NCBI RefSeq assembly: GCF_000378625.1
Contig: NZ_KB905161.1
Span: 244,244 to 308,243, forward strand
DNA length: 64,000 nucleotides
DNA from: Colwellia piezophila ATCC BAA-637
Lineage (GTDB): Bacteria > Pseudomonadota > Gammaproteobacteria > Enterobacterales > Alteromonadaceae
Direction: 5' to 3'
A model generated the notes under the pieces. The model was not told where the DNA came from, made no database searches, and worked only from the letters and a program-made list of their open reading frames with translations. Position numbers and translations under genes: made by a program. Positions 11,463 to 19,959 of the stretch are shown here, piece by piece. Position 1 is the first letter of the stretch. Every line of letters starts with the position of its first letter.

Positions 11463-13247
11463 AATAGTGAGTCTTGGCATGAATGGTTTGCTGATGGCGA
11501 ATTAAATTCTTGTTATCTCGCTTTGGATTATCATGTTGAACAAGGCAGAGGCGCACAAATTGCCCTTATCTATGATTCTCCAGTAACGGGAAACAAGCAG
11601 AAATTTACTTATAGTGAACTCACTAGCTTAGTGGCAAAGTTTGCCGATGTACTAAAGAAACAGCAGGTAACAAAAGGCGATCGCGTACTCATTTATATGC
11701 CAATGATCCCCCAAGCTGCTATCGCCATGCTTGCCTGCGCTAGGCTTGGCGCAATTCATTCAGTCGTTTTTGGCGGCTTTGCTGCTAACGAACTTGCGGT
11801 GCGTATCAATGATGCCGAGCCGAAAGTCATTGTTAGTGCCAGTTGCGGTATCGAAATTGCGAAGGTCATCCCCTACAAACCTTTAATAGATGAGGCAATA
11901 GAAATCGCAGTGCACAAACCGAGTTGCTGCATTATTTATCAAAGAGAACAAATTAAAGCATCACTGATAAAACACCGAGATCTTGATTGGCAAGAACAAA
12001 TGGATGTTGCCGTAGAGATATCTCCCGTTGCAGTTAAGAGCACCGACCCTCTGTATATTTTGTATACCTCCGGCACCACCGGCAAGCCTAAAGGCGTGGT
12101 GAGAGATAATGGCGGTCACGCTGTTGCTATGCTCTATAGCATGAAAAATATCTACGGCATGCAAGCAGGCGATACTTTCTGGGCCGCTTCTGATGTTGGT
12201 TGGGTTGTTGGCCACTCATATATTATTTATGGCTGCTTAATGGCTGGTTGTACTTCTATCATTTATGAAGGGAAACCTATTAAAACACCTGACGCAGGGG
12301 CTTTTTGGCGTGTCTGCGCTGAATATAAAGTTAATGCATTATTTGCCGCTCCAACCGCGTTTCGAGCTATGGGTAAAGAAGATCCGGATGGCGATTTTCT
12401 CAAAGACTACGATCTGTCATCATTAAAGCGCCTATACCTAGCAGGCGAGCGATTAGACCCAACAACCTATCATTGGCTTAAAGAGAAAACACAACTCCCC
12501 GTTATAGATCATTGGTGGCAAACCGAAACGGGTTGGGCTATTGCCAGTACACCGCTAGATGATGGTAATGGCAATATGATGACCACCAAACCAGGCTCTG
12601 CTGGACTTCCAGTTACCGGTTTTAATGTACAAATTCTTGATGTTAACGGCCACCAAGTACCAACAGGACAACAAGGAAATGTGGCGATAAAACTACCTTT
12701 ACCTCCAGGCTGCTTAGCAACAATTTACCGTGATGCTCCGAAGTTAATTTCAGGGTATTTATCCACCTACCCTGGTTATTATATGACCGGAGATGGTGGT
12801 TATTTTGATGAAGAGGGTTATCTTTTTATCATGGGCCGCACCGATGATGTTATCAATGTTGCCGGCCACCGTTTATCAACGGGGGAATTAGAAGAAGTAT
12901 TATCCGCACATCCTGCTGTGGCAGAGTGTGCCGTTGTTGGCATTAATGATGCGATAAAAGGGCAAATCCCCTTAGGCTTAGTGGTCATTAAAAATGGTAT
13001 TACTACCAGTGATGAAAACCTCATTGCAGAACTAAAACAAAGTATTAGAGCTGATATTGGCCCTATAGCTTCATTAAAAGATTTATACATCATTGATAGA
13101 CTACCAAAGACCCGTTCAGGTAAGATTTTACGAAAAACACTTAGGCAAATGATTGATGGCAAAAAAGTTGAAATTCCATCGACCATAGAAGATAGCCAAG
13201 TAATAGCGGAGCTATCTTCTGTGCTAGTTAACCTAAGCAAAGTATAA
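11352..13247 (+). CDS. prpE: Propionyl-CoA synthetase (acetyl-CoA synthetase family)
   Basis: The protein is 631 residues from the ATG at 11352. The frame is open to 11244, but homology begins at MNHSERQEL. Motifs include YTSGTTGKPKG (adenylate-forming P-loop), WWQTETGWA, and TRSGKILRK with the lysine used for catalysis and reversible acetylation. ASDVGWVVGHSYI, GKPIKTPDAGAFWR and PTAFRAMGKEDPDG are characteristic of PrpE rather than Acs. The enzyme makes propionyl-CoA (AMP-forming), feeding the methylcitrate cycle. The prp genes are not adjacent. Acetate or acrylate as substrates cannot be excluded. Confidence 0.85.
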   Translation: MNHSERQELAITSPESYWQEQAKLVAWYKAPKTILSTNSESWHEWFADGELNSCYLALDYHVEQGRGAQIALIYDSPVTGNKQKFTYSELTSLVAKFADVLKKQQVTKGDRVLIYMPMIPQAAIAMLACARLGAIHSVVFGGFAANELAVRINDAEPKVIVSASCGIEIAKVIPYKPLIDEAIEIAVHKPSCCIIYQREQIKASLIKHRDLDWQEQMDVAVEISPVAVKSTDPLYILYTSGTTGKPKGVVRDNGGHAVAMLYSMKNIYGMQAGDTFWAASDVGWVVGHSYIIYGCLMAGCTSIIYEGKPIKTPDAGAFWRVCAEYKVNALFAAPTAFRAMGKEDPDGDFLKDYDLSSLKRLYLAGERLDPTTYHWLKEKTQLPVIDHWWQTETGWAIASTPLDDGNGNMMTTKPGSAGLPVTGFNVQILDVNGHQVPTGQQGNVAIKLPLPPGCLATIYRDAPKLISGYLSTYPGYYMTGDGGYFDEEGYLFIMGRTDDVINVAGHRLSTGELEEVLSAHPAVAECAVVGINDAIKGQIPLGLVVIKNGITTSDENLIAELKQSIRADIGPIASLKDLYIIDRLPKTRSGKILRKTLRQMIDGKKVEIPSTIEDSQVIAELSSVLVNLSKV

Positions 13248-13295
13248 ACTCAGCAACGGTGTTTATTCATAAGCCCTGCTTATCTAGAGCTCAGC

Positions 13296-14264
13296 TTAAG
13301 TAGGCTTCTTTGTCGATAATTTAAGCGTATTTCGCCCTTCTGGTTTTCTATCCTTAGTAGGCCAGATATCACTAGGGCTCAATTTTTTTGGTGTATCTTG
13401 GTTAGTTGATGTGGTTTTTTTAGGCGTGTACTGGTACGGAGTCGACTTACTTATATTAAGATCTTCATCTATTTTTTGGGCCAATTCGTCCAGGCTCAAT
13501 GCTGCTTTAGGCTGAGCGGTATCAATCGCGGTTTTACTAGAGTGCTGCACCGCAGCATTAATTTCTACCATTTCCTCCTTGGTTAAATCTCGCCACTGCC
13601 CTGGACTTAAATTTCCCAGTTCAACTTTCATAATACGTGAACGTTTAAGTTTTAAAACTTCATAATCAAGGTATTCACACATGCGGCGAATTTGACGATT
13701 TAATCCCTGAGTTAACACAATAGTGAAAACAAAACGACTTTCCACCCTAACGATACAAGGTTTAGTAATAGTGCCTAAAATAGGTACGCCACGAGACATG
13801 CGCTGAATAAAGCGTTCGCTGATAGGCTTATCCACTGTCACTATATATTCTTTATCGTGGGCATTTTCTGCGCGCAATATTTTATTAACAATATCGCCAT
13901 CACTGGTCAGAAAGATCAAACCTTCAGAGGGTTTATCTAAACGGCCAATAGGAAATATGCGTTTTTTATGACCTATCGCATCAATAATATTACCGCGCAC
14001 ATGTTTTTCTGTAGTACAAGTAATGCCAGTGGGCTTGTTATAAACGATATAGATACGATCCGACTTATCATCATTAATTGGCGCAACATCATAGCCGTCC
14101 ACTTTAACAACATCACCGGGTAAGACCTTAGTGCCTAACTCCGGCACTTTGTCATTGATGGTGACACGGTTGTTTTCTATCATCTTATCGGCGCTACGAC
14201 GTGAACAAAAGCCTGAATCACTTATGTATTTATTTAAACGTTTTGGGGAGGTTGATGTGGTCAA
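13296..14264 (-). CDS. rluF: 23S rRNA pseudouridine synthase, RluF-like
   Basis: A 322-residue protein. Residues about 7-50 form an S4 RNA-binding domain (RLNKYISDSGFCSRRSADKM). The catalytic-Asp motif GRLDKPSEGLIFLT is near residue 105. GLNRQIRRMCEYLDYEVLKL matches the RsuA/RluF subgroup, and the close match to RluF suggests modification at or near U2604 of 23S rRNA. The last 90 residues form a low-complexity, Lys/Thr/Ser-rich tail that is longer than in E. coli. The gene converges with prpE. Confidence 0.85.
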   Translation of the reverse strand: MTTSTSPKRLNKYISDSGFCSRRSADKMIENNRVTINDKVPELGTKVLPGDVVKVDGYDVAPINDDKSDRIYIVYNKPTGITCTTEKHVRGNIIDAIGHKKRIFPIGRLDKPSEGLIFLTSDGDIVNKILRAENAHDKEYIVTVDKPISERFIQRMSRGVPILGTITKPCIVRVESRFVFTIVLTQGLNRQIRRMCEYLDYEVLKLKRSRIMKVELGNLSPGQWRDLTKEEMVEINAAVQHSSKTAIDTAQPKAALSLDELAQKIDEDLNISKSTPYQYTPKKTTSTNQDTPKKLSPSDIWPTKDRKPEGRNTLKLSTKKPT

Positions 14265-14505
14265 TTTAATCGCTGCTCATTTTGTTTTAGTACATGCTCA
14301 ATATCTATTATTATACTCAAAAGCAATGCTAATGTATAAATCATCTGCAAATAACACAACTAGCGTCAGGGCTAACCTTTATCGTTGAGGTTCGGCTTTT
14401 ACACCGCCGCTACTTTACCCGATTTAACTGGGGTCGATAACTCCGTTAAATCGGGTTAAATAGCAAATTTAAAGGCTAGGTTAAATAGCTTAACTAAATA
14501 GCTCA
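14265..14505. other. Upstream region of rluF
   Basis: Contains a near-palindrome at about 14412-14457, where CCCGATTTAACTGG is mirrored by GTTAAATCGGG, followed by short TAAATAGCT repeats. No gene is seen. Confidence 0.4.
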
Positions 14506-14997
14506 GCTAAATAACCCGTTTTCCTGCTTGATACAAGCTTGTTAATGGATTAACGCCAAATTGCCCTAATAATGAAGAACGCTGCTCTGCCGGTTGCTTT
14601 GTAGATAGAACCCCATAGGGTAACTTCAGTATCAAAGTGAAAGTTAGACGTTAAACACCGGTAATGCTAAGAAAGCTAAATAACTCGTTTTCCTGCTTGA
14701 TACAAGCTTGTTAGTGGATTAACGCCAAATTGCCCTAATAATAAAGAACGCAGCTCTGCCGGTTGCTTTGTAGATAGAACCCCATAGTGCAAAGTCATTA
14801 TCAAAGTTAGACGATAAACACCGGCAATGCTAAGAAAGCTAAATAACTTGCTTGCCTGCTTGGTACAGAGCGGTTAGTAGATTAACGCCAAATTGCCCTA
14901 ATAAAGAACGCAGCTCTGCCGGTTGCTTTGTAGATAGAACCCCATAGTGCAAAGTCAGTATCAAAGTTAGACGATAAACACCGGCAATGCTAAGAAA
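14506..14997 (-). repeat. Three decayed tandem copies of the hutI 3' end
   Basis: Copies start at 14506, 14676 and 14838, with the true hutI end at 14998 (periods 170, 162 and 160 bp). Each contains the reverse complement of the codons for NPLT(A/S)LYQAGK(Q/R)VI and the stop. An upstream block differs from hutI but is shared among the three copies. The copy nearest the gene matches hutI in its last 40 bases, while the outer two share a different version. This is a mosaic expected from repeated duplication plus gene conversion. No copy is an intact frame. Confidence 0.85.
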
Positions 14998-14998
14998 G

Positions 14999-16240
14999 CT
15001 AAATAACTTGCTTGCCTGCTTGGTACAGAGCGGTTAGTGGATTAACGCCAAATTGATAACACAGCTCTGCTGGTTGCTCGATATTCCATAGTGCGATATC
15101 CGCATCATAACCAACGGCAAGCTGACCTTTAGATTCTGTTAACCCTAGTGCTTTAGCGCCATAACAAGTAATACCTGCCAATGCCTCGCTTGGTGTTAAC
15201 TTAAATAAGGTACAGGCCATATTAAGCATCAGGTGAATATTATGAATCGGTGAAGTGCCTGGGTTGGCATCGGTGGCAACGGCCATAGGCACTTGATGTT
15301 TGCGTAGCAAGTCTATTGGCGGTAATTGCGTTTCACGCAAGAAGTAAAAAGCGCCGGGTAATAATACCGCGGTCATGCCTGATTTTTTCATCGCTTTAAT
15401 ACCGGCTTCATCCAAGAACTCAATATGATCAGAAGACAAAGCATCATAGTTTGCCGCAAGCTCTGATGCGCCAAGATTTGATAATTGTTCGGCATGAACT
15501 TTTATCGGCAAGTTATGCGCTTGGGCGGCATCAAAAACACGTTTGGTTTGCTCAAGGCTAAAACCGATACCTTCACAAAAAACATCAACGGCGTCGGCTA
15601 AATTTTCACTGACCACTTGTGGCAGCATTTCATTGCAGACAATATCAAGGTAACCATCGGCATTATCTTTATACTCGGTTGGTAAAGCATGTGCGCCAAG
15701 AAAAGTACGTTTGATGGTCATTGGCAGCTCATCAGCTAAAAGACCTGCAACCTTGAGCATTTTAATTTCGTTTTCCGTGTCTAAACCATAACCTGATTTA
15801 ATTTCAACGGTAGTTACACCTTGTTGATGTAAAGCCGTTAAACGAGGTAAGGCACTAGCAAGTAACTCTGCTTCACTCGCTTTTCGCGTCGCTGAAACAG
15901 TGGAAACAATACCGCCACCAGCATTGGCTATTTCTTGATAACTTTTGCCTTGTAAGCGCATTTCAAATTCGTTGGCACGGTTGCCACCATAAACAAGGTG
16001 AGTATGACAATCGATTAAGCCTGGCGTTAACCACTGGCCTTTACCATCGATAATATCAACATCATGGTCTTTTTCTGATAAATCAGCGGGTAAGTCACTT
16101 TCTTTGCCTAACCAAGCAATTTTACCAGCACTGATTGCTAATGCGGCTTGGGTAATTTCACCATAGCTATTACTGCCGTCGGTCATTGTTGCTAAATTTA
16201 CATTGATATACAGGGTTTGCCAGTGTTTAAAGTTTGTCAT
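14999..16240 (-). CDS. hutI: Imidazolonepropionase
   Basis: The chosen start at 16240 ([17 protein letters not shown]) is preceded by AGGTAG. An upstream in-frame ATG at 16300 would run into the neighbouring repeat element and is disfavoured. The 413-residue protein has metal-binding [39 protein letters not shown] and [10 protein letters not shown] motifs. These are typical of HutI, the zinc/iron hydrolase that opens 4-imidazolone-5-propionate to N-formimino-glutamate. It is transcribed away from hutC, with a repeat element between them. Confidence 0.95.
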   Translation of the reverse strand: MTNFKHWQTLYINVNLATMTDGSNSYGEITQAALAISAGKIAWLGKESDLPADLSEKDHDVDIIDGKGQWLTPGLIDCHTHLVYGGNRANEFEMRLQGKSYQEIANAGGGIVSTVSATRKASEAELLASALPRLTALHQQGVTTVEIKSGYGLDTENEIKMLKVAGLLADELPMTIKRTFLGAHALPTEYKDNADGYLDIVCNEMLPQVVSENLADAVDVFCEGIGFSLEQTKRVFDAAQAHNLPIKVHAEQLSNLGASELAANYDALSSDHIEFLDEAGIKAMKKSGMTAVLLPGAFYFLRETQLPPIDLLRKHQVPMAVATDANPGTSPIHNIHLMLNMACTLFKLTPSEALAGITCYGAKALGLTESKGQLAVGYDADIALWNIEQPAELCYQFGVNPLTALYQAGKQVI

Positions 16241-16291
16241 ACCGCTACCTAATAGATAAAATGATGAGAATGAATGTAAGCAACCAGTAAC

Positions 16292-16651
16292 TATACCCAA
16301 GCCACTTCAAGATACTCGTTTCAGGACGTCTGAGCGATTTATGATCAAGGCGTGTATTTTATTAATGGTTGTTCAGGAGAATATGCTCAGGATAATTGCT
16401 CCTGCATTATCTCATAAGGTACTTCCTGTACCGTCTGCATTCTCTATTAAGCTGCATCCATGCAGCGTCCTTAATGAACTATGCAACGATGAACATGATT
16501 TGCTCAAACGTCCCAGAATGGCTAGTTTAGAAACGCTTTACGCTACGTTATTGACTTCGACAATAGAATAACTATTCTCTTCAATCAATGCCTTGCCTAA
16601 AGGCGTTTCTAATTCCAGCTGAATCCTGCATCTTGAGGTGACTTGGGTATA
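16292..16651. mobile_element. MITE-like element with TATACCCAAG ends
   Basis: The left end is TATACCCAAGCCACTTCAAG. The right end, read inversely, is TATACCCAAGTCACCTCAAG. The 360-bp body contains the nested double-hairpin units, flanked by ATTAA/TTAAT arms. There is no transposase. The element fills the hutI-hutC intergenic region and separates hutI from the HutC operator. A solo end of the same type is present at 63094-63114. Confidence 0.65.
16375..16468 (+). repeat. Two nested double-hairpin units (copy 3 outer and inner)
   Basis: The outer unit (AGGAGAAT...GCAGCGT) is interrupted after GCTC at 16388 by a complete 46-nt inner unit at 16389-16434, then resumes with CTGCATTCTC. The length is 94 nt = 48 + 46, with no base lost or duplicated. 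The inner stems are GATAAT/ATTATC and GGTAC/GTACC. The outer stems are GAGAAT/ATTCTC and GCTGC/GCAGC. The junction is TC^CT in the outer loop. Confidence 0.85.
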
Positions 16652-16700
16652 AGCTCACTATAATAAAAAAATTTTACCTTGAAAAAACACAATAATCAAC

Positions 16701-16712
16701 TTGTATATACAA
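16701..16712. promoter_or_regulatory. HutC operator
   Basis: TTGTATATACAA is a perfect 12-bp palindrome matching the known HutC-type GntR operator core (TGTATATACA). It lies 63 bp before the hutC start. A weaker relative, CTGTATAAACAAG, lies at 16741-16753. Autoregulation is expected, with urocanate as the known inducer of the family. Confidence 0.75.
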
Positions 16713-16775
16713 CTATTGCCTTTTTGTTAAAGATGTGAGACTGTATAAACAAGTTCAACACACTCAAAAACAATC

Positions 16776-17549
16776 ATGACTGCTAATTCTACAGCCCCTT
16801 CTACTGTTCATTCTAGTGATGGCACTAACAATAGCTCAAGCAAAAAAGATAAGCCGGCTAAGTATACTATTATCAAGCAATATATCCGTGAAAATATTGA
16901 GTCCGGAGAATGGCCACAGAATGCCAAGGTGCCTTCTGAAAATGAATTAACTCAAAAATTCGATGTTAGCCGTATGACCGCAAGACGTGCTTTACAAGAT
17001 TTAACCGAGCAAGGTATTTTAGTACGCTCACAAGGCGCGGGGACTTTTGTCGCTACCTTCAAATCGCAATCATCATTGCTCGAAATTCGTAATATTAGTG
17101 ATGAAATTAGTGAACGTGGCCATCAGCATCAAGCCAAACAGTTAATACTCCGCTCTATTAAGGTTACTGAAGAGTTAACCATTTTATTAAGCCTTAAAAA
17201 TAATGAACAGGTCTTTTATTCAGAGATTTTACATCTTGAAAATAATGAGCCTATTCAATTAGAGCAGCGTTATGTTAATGCCAGTTTAGTACCTGAATAT
17301 TTATTACAAGACTTTAGCCAGATTACCCCACATGAATATCTTTCATCCGTAGCTCCATTAACAGAAGCAACTCACGAAATTGAAGCGGTATTAGCCAACG
17401 CAAATATTTGTCTGCAATTAGAGATAAATTCGAGCACGCCTTGTTTACAAGTAAAACGTCGTACGTGGTCAAAACAAGGTGTGGTGAGTTTCGCTATTTT
17501 AACATCGCCAGGTGATAAGTACCGTTTAGGCAGCCATCTTAAATTTTAA
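16776..17549 (+). CDS. hutC: Histidine utilisation repressor, GntR/HutC family
   Basis: The 257-residue protein opens with a Ser/Thr/Lys-rich stretch of about 28 residues. A GntR winged helix follows (about 30-95: YTIIKQYIRENIESGEWPQ, VPSENELTQKFDVSRMTARRAL, GILVRSQGAGTFVA). The C-terminal UbiC-like effector domain contains QLEQRYVNASLVPEYL and LQVKRRTWS. This is the HutC layout. HutC represses hut genes until urocanate binds. The gene is divergent from hutI and preceded by a TTGTATATACAA operator. Confidence 0.93.
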   Translation: MTANSTAPSTVHSSDGTNNSSSKKDKPAKYTIIKQYIRENIESGEWPQNAKVPSENELTQKFDVSRMTARRALQDLTEQGILVRSQGAGTFVATFKSQSSLLEIRNISDEISERGHQHQAKQLILRSIKVTEELTILLSLKNNEQVFYSEILHLENNEPIQLEQRYVNASLVPEYLLQDFSQITPHEYLSSVAPLTEATHEIEAVLANANICLQLEINSSTPCLQVKRRTWSKQGVVSFAILTSPGDKYRLGSHLKF

Positions 17550-17624
17550 AGTGCTGCTAAAAATAGACACTTTAACTTAGCCTAGATGAGTTGCTGATAT
17601 TACTCAGTGGCTCTGTTGTAGTTT

Positions 17625-17821
17625 AGTATTGCTGAATAAACAAGCGAGACGCGTACACGCTCTTTGACATCCTGTCACCGCGATATACCGTTCGTCCTGA
17701 ACATAATCCCATCCATGGGGCTCTACACAAGCATCAGGACAGTGTGCTCCTGCACTGTCTAATAAGGTATATCCATATACCGTCTTGCTTGTGAAGGGTG
17801 TCTTATCACTTCAGCAATACT
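17625..17821. mobile_element. Small inverted-repeat element carrying several TCC-loop hairpins
   Basis: The ends AGTATTGCTGAA (17625) and TTCAGCAATACT (17810-17821) are perfect inverted repeats. Inside lie a chain of hairpins with TCC in the loop: GACA-TCC-TGTC (17666-17676), GTTC-GTCCT-GAAC (17690-17702) and CCC-ATCCAT-GGG (17708-17719). A complete double-hairpin unit follows at 17736-17783. The same end sequence recurs alone near 57404. Confidence 0.6.
17736..17783 (+). repeat. 48-nt double-hairpin unit, copy 4
   Basis: The first stem is GACAGTG/CACTGTC around TGCTCCTG. The second stem is GGTAT/ATACC around ATCCAT. Flanks CACAAGCATC (17726-17735) and CTTGCTTGTG (17784-17793) rejoin to a perfect 8-bp stem with loop TCCT, so the unit sits exactly at TC^CT. 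Confidence 0.88.
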
Positions 17822-17867
17822 CAACATATAATCATAGGGTTATAATGTAGACAACTGCATTATGAAT

Positions 17868-17902
17868 TCAGAGCTACTCCAATCTATACGGAATAGCTCT
17901 GA
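17868..17902 (-). terminator. Hairpin after hutU
   Basis: TCAGAGCTACTCC and GGAATAGCTCTGA pair with one mismatch around a 9-nt loop just beyond the hutU stop codon. The T-tract on the transcribed side is weak. Confidence 0.5.
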
Positions 17903-17912
17903 GACTTAGCCT

Positions 17913-19943
17913 TTACAGCGATAAGTTATTTATAATATCGTCATCAACTCGGTTAGCTAAGGTAACTTTAAGCTTAGGCGTTCTGGCCATTTCGCGTTTT
18001 ATAGCAAAATTGGCTTCTTCATTTCGTGCCCAACTACGACGGGCAATACCGTTGTTAACATCAAATAACAGCATAGATTTAAGTTTGCGTTCAGCATCAT
18101 CACTACCATCAAGTAGCATACCAAAACCACCGTTGGTTACTTCACCCCAACCTACCCCGCCACCATTATGGATAGAAACCCAAGTGGCACCACGGAAACT
18201 GTCACCAATAACATTATGAATAGCCATATCGGCAGTAAAGCGACTACCATCATAAATATTAGACGTTTCGCGGTAAGGTGAATCGGTACCACTGACATCA
18301 TGGTGATCACGACCAAGTACTATAGGGCCAATTTCACCACTATTAATGGCATCGTTAAAGGCTTTAGCTATTTCCATTCTGCCTTGTGCATCGGCATAAA
18401 GAATTCGAGCTTGTGAGCCAACAACTAAGTTGTTTTGTTTGGCGTCTTTAATCCAAGTAATGTTGTCTTGCATTTGTTGCTTAATTTCTTCAGGCGACTC
18501 TTGCATAATTTTTTCAAGAACGCTTGCAGCAATAGCATCAGTTTTATCTAAATCTTCAGCTTTACCCGAAGCACATACCCAACGAAAGGGTCCAAAACCA
18601 TAGTCAAAACACATTGGCCCTAAAATATCTTGCACGTATGATGGGTATTTAAAGTCAATACCATTTTCAGCCATAACATCGCCACCGGCGCGTGAAGCTT
18701 CGAGTAAGAAAGCGTTGCCATAATCGAAGAAATAAGTACCTTTAGCGGTATGTTTATTTACTGCATCGGCATGGCGCCTTAGTGTTTCCTGTACTTTAAC
18801 TTTGAACACTTCCGGCTCTTCTCGAATTAATCGATTCGATTCTTCATAGCTAATGTCTACTGGGTAATAACCGCCTGACCAAGGGTTATGTAATGACGTT
18901 TGGTCTGAGCCGAGTTGAATGAACACTTCTTTTTCATAGAATCCTTCCCATACATCAACGATATTACCTATGTAGGCAATCGAGACCACTTCTTCATTGG
19001 CTTGTGCTGCTTTGACGCGTATTACCAGCTCATCCATGTTATCAATGAGCTCGTCAACCCAACCTTGCTGATGACGTTTAGTGGCCGCATTTGCATTCAC
19101 TTCTGCACAGACAGTAATACAGTTAGCAATATTACCCGCTTTAGGTTGCGCACCACTCATGCCACCTAAGCCAGCGGTTAGGAATACTTTACCCTTAGTC
19201 GTTTCGCCTTGTTTAAGGACTTTACGAAAAGCATTCATCAGCGTAATTGTGGTGCCATGGACAATGCCTTGTGGGCCAATATACATGAAAGAACCTGCCG
19301 TCATTTGCCCATATTGCGTGACACCTAAGGCATTGAACTTTTCCCAGTCATCAGGTTTTGAGTAATTAGGGATCATCATGCCATTGGTTACCACAACACG
19401 AGGCGCCTCTGGTGATGACGGGAATAATCCCATAGGGTGACCAGAATAAATATGTAACGTTTGGTCATTTTCCATTTCACTCAAATACTTCATCACTAAC
19501 AAGTATTGCGCCCAGTTTTGGAAAACTGCACCATTACCACCATAAGTAATTAGCTCTTGTGGATGCTGAGCAACGGCAGGATCTAGGTTGTTATCAACCA
19601 TTAGCATGATTGCTGCTGCCTGAGTACATTGTGCTGGATAGTCGCTAAGTGCACGTGCTTTTAAATCATAATTTGGCTTGAATCGGTACATATAGATACG
19701 ACCAAGATCTTTTAGTTCTTGAGCAAATTCTACCGCCAATTCTTGATGCCATTCTTTAGGGAAGTAACGTAAGGCGTTTCTTACTGCCAACTGTTTTTCA
19801 TCCGCTGAGAGAATGTCTTTACGCTTAGGAGCTCGATTGGCATCTGCAGGGTAAGCCTTTACTGGTGGTAATTGGCTTGGGATCCCTTGCTTTAGACCCG
19901 CTTTAAAAAGCGTTAGCTCTTGAAAATTCATCGTTGTTGTCAT
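17913..19943 (-). CDS. hutU: Urocanate hydratase, long form
   Basis: The 676-residue protein has GGNGAVFQNWAQYLL, LTAGLGGMSGAQP (NAD-binding), RDHHDVSGTDSPYRETSNI and WVSIHNGGGVGWGEV motifs of urocanase. These bind NAD+ used as an electrophile. Most proteobacterial HutU proteins are about 560 residues. This one has the longer architecture, about the size of the animal enzyme, with an N-terminal extension and an extra internal segment. It follows hutH by 16 bp on the same strand, so the two form an operon that converts histidine to urocanate and then to imidazolonepropionate. Confidence 0.95.
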   Translation of the reverse strand: MTTTMNFQELTLFKAGLKQGIPSQLPPVKAYPADANRAPKRKDILSADEKQLAVRNALRYFPKEWHQELAVEFAQELKDLGRIYMYRFKPNYDLKARALSDYPAQCTQAAAIMLMVDNNLDPAVAQHPQELITYGGNGAVFQNWAQYLLVMKYLSEMENDQTLHIYSGHPMGLFPSSPEAPRVVVTNGMMIPNYSKPDDWEKFNALGVTQYGQMTAGSFMYIGPQGIVHGTTITLMNAFRKVLKQGETTKGKVFLTAGLGGMSGAQPKAGNIANCITVCAEVNANAATKRHQQGWVDELIDNMDELVIRVKAAQANEEVVSIAYIGNIVDVWEGFYEKEVFIQLGSDQTSLHNPWSGGYYPVDISYEESNRLIREEPEVFKVKVQETLRRHADAVNKHTAKGTYFFDYGNAFLLEASRAGGDVMAENGIDFKYPSYVQDILGPMCFDYGFGPFRWVCASGKAEDLDKTDAIAASVLEKIMQESPEEIKQQMQDNITWIKDAKQNNLVVGSQARILYADAQGRMEIAKAFNDAINSGEIGPIVLGRDHHDVSGTDSPYRETSNIYDGSRFTADMAIHNVIGDSFRGATWVSIHNGGGVGWGEVTNGGFGMLLDGSDDAERKLKSMLLFDVNNGIARRSWARNEEANFAIKREMARTPKLKVTLANRVDDDIINNLSL

Positions 19944-19959
19944 AGCAATGGGCCCTTTA

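Noticed and set aside
14131..14388. 85-codon frame overlapping the rluF start on the opposite strand
   Set aside because: It is antisense to the conserved S4 domain of rluF and shows no family resemblance.
14506..14997. CRISPR array
   Set aside because: The repeats are about 165 bp, diverged, without unique spacers, and match the hutI end.
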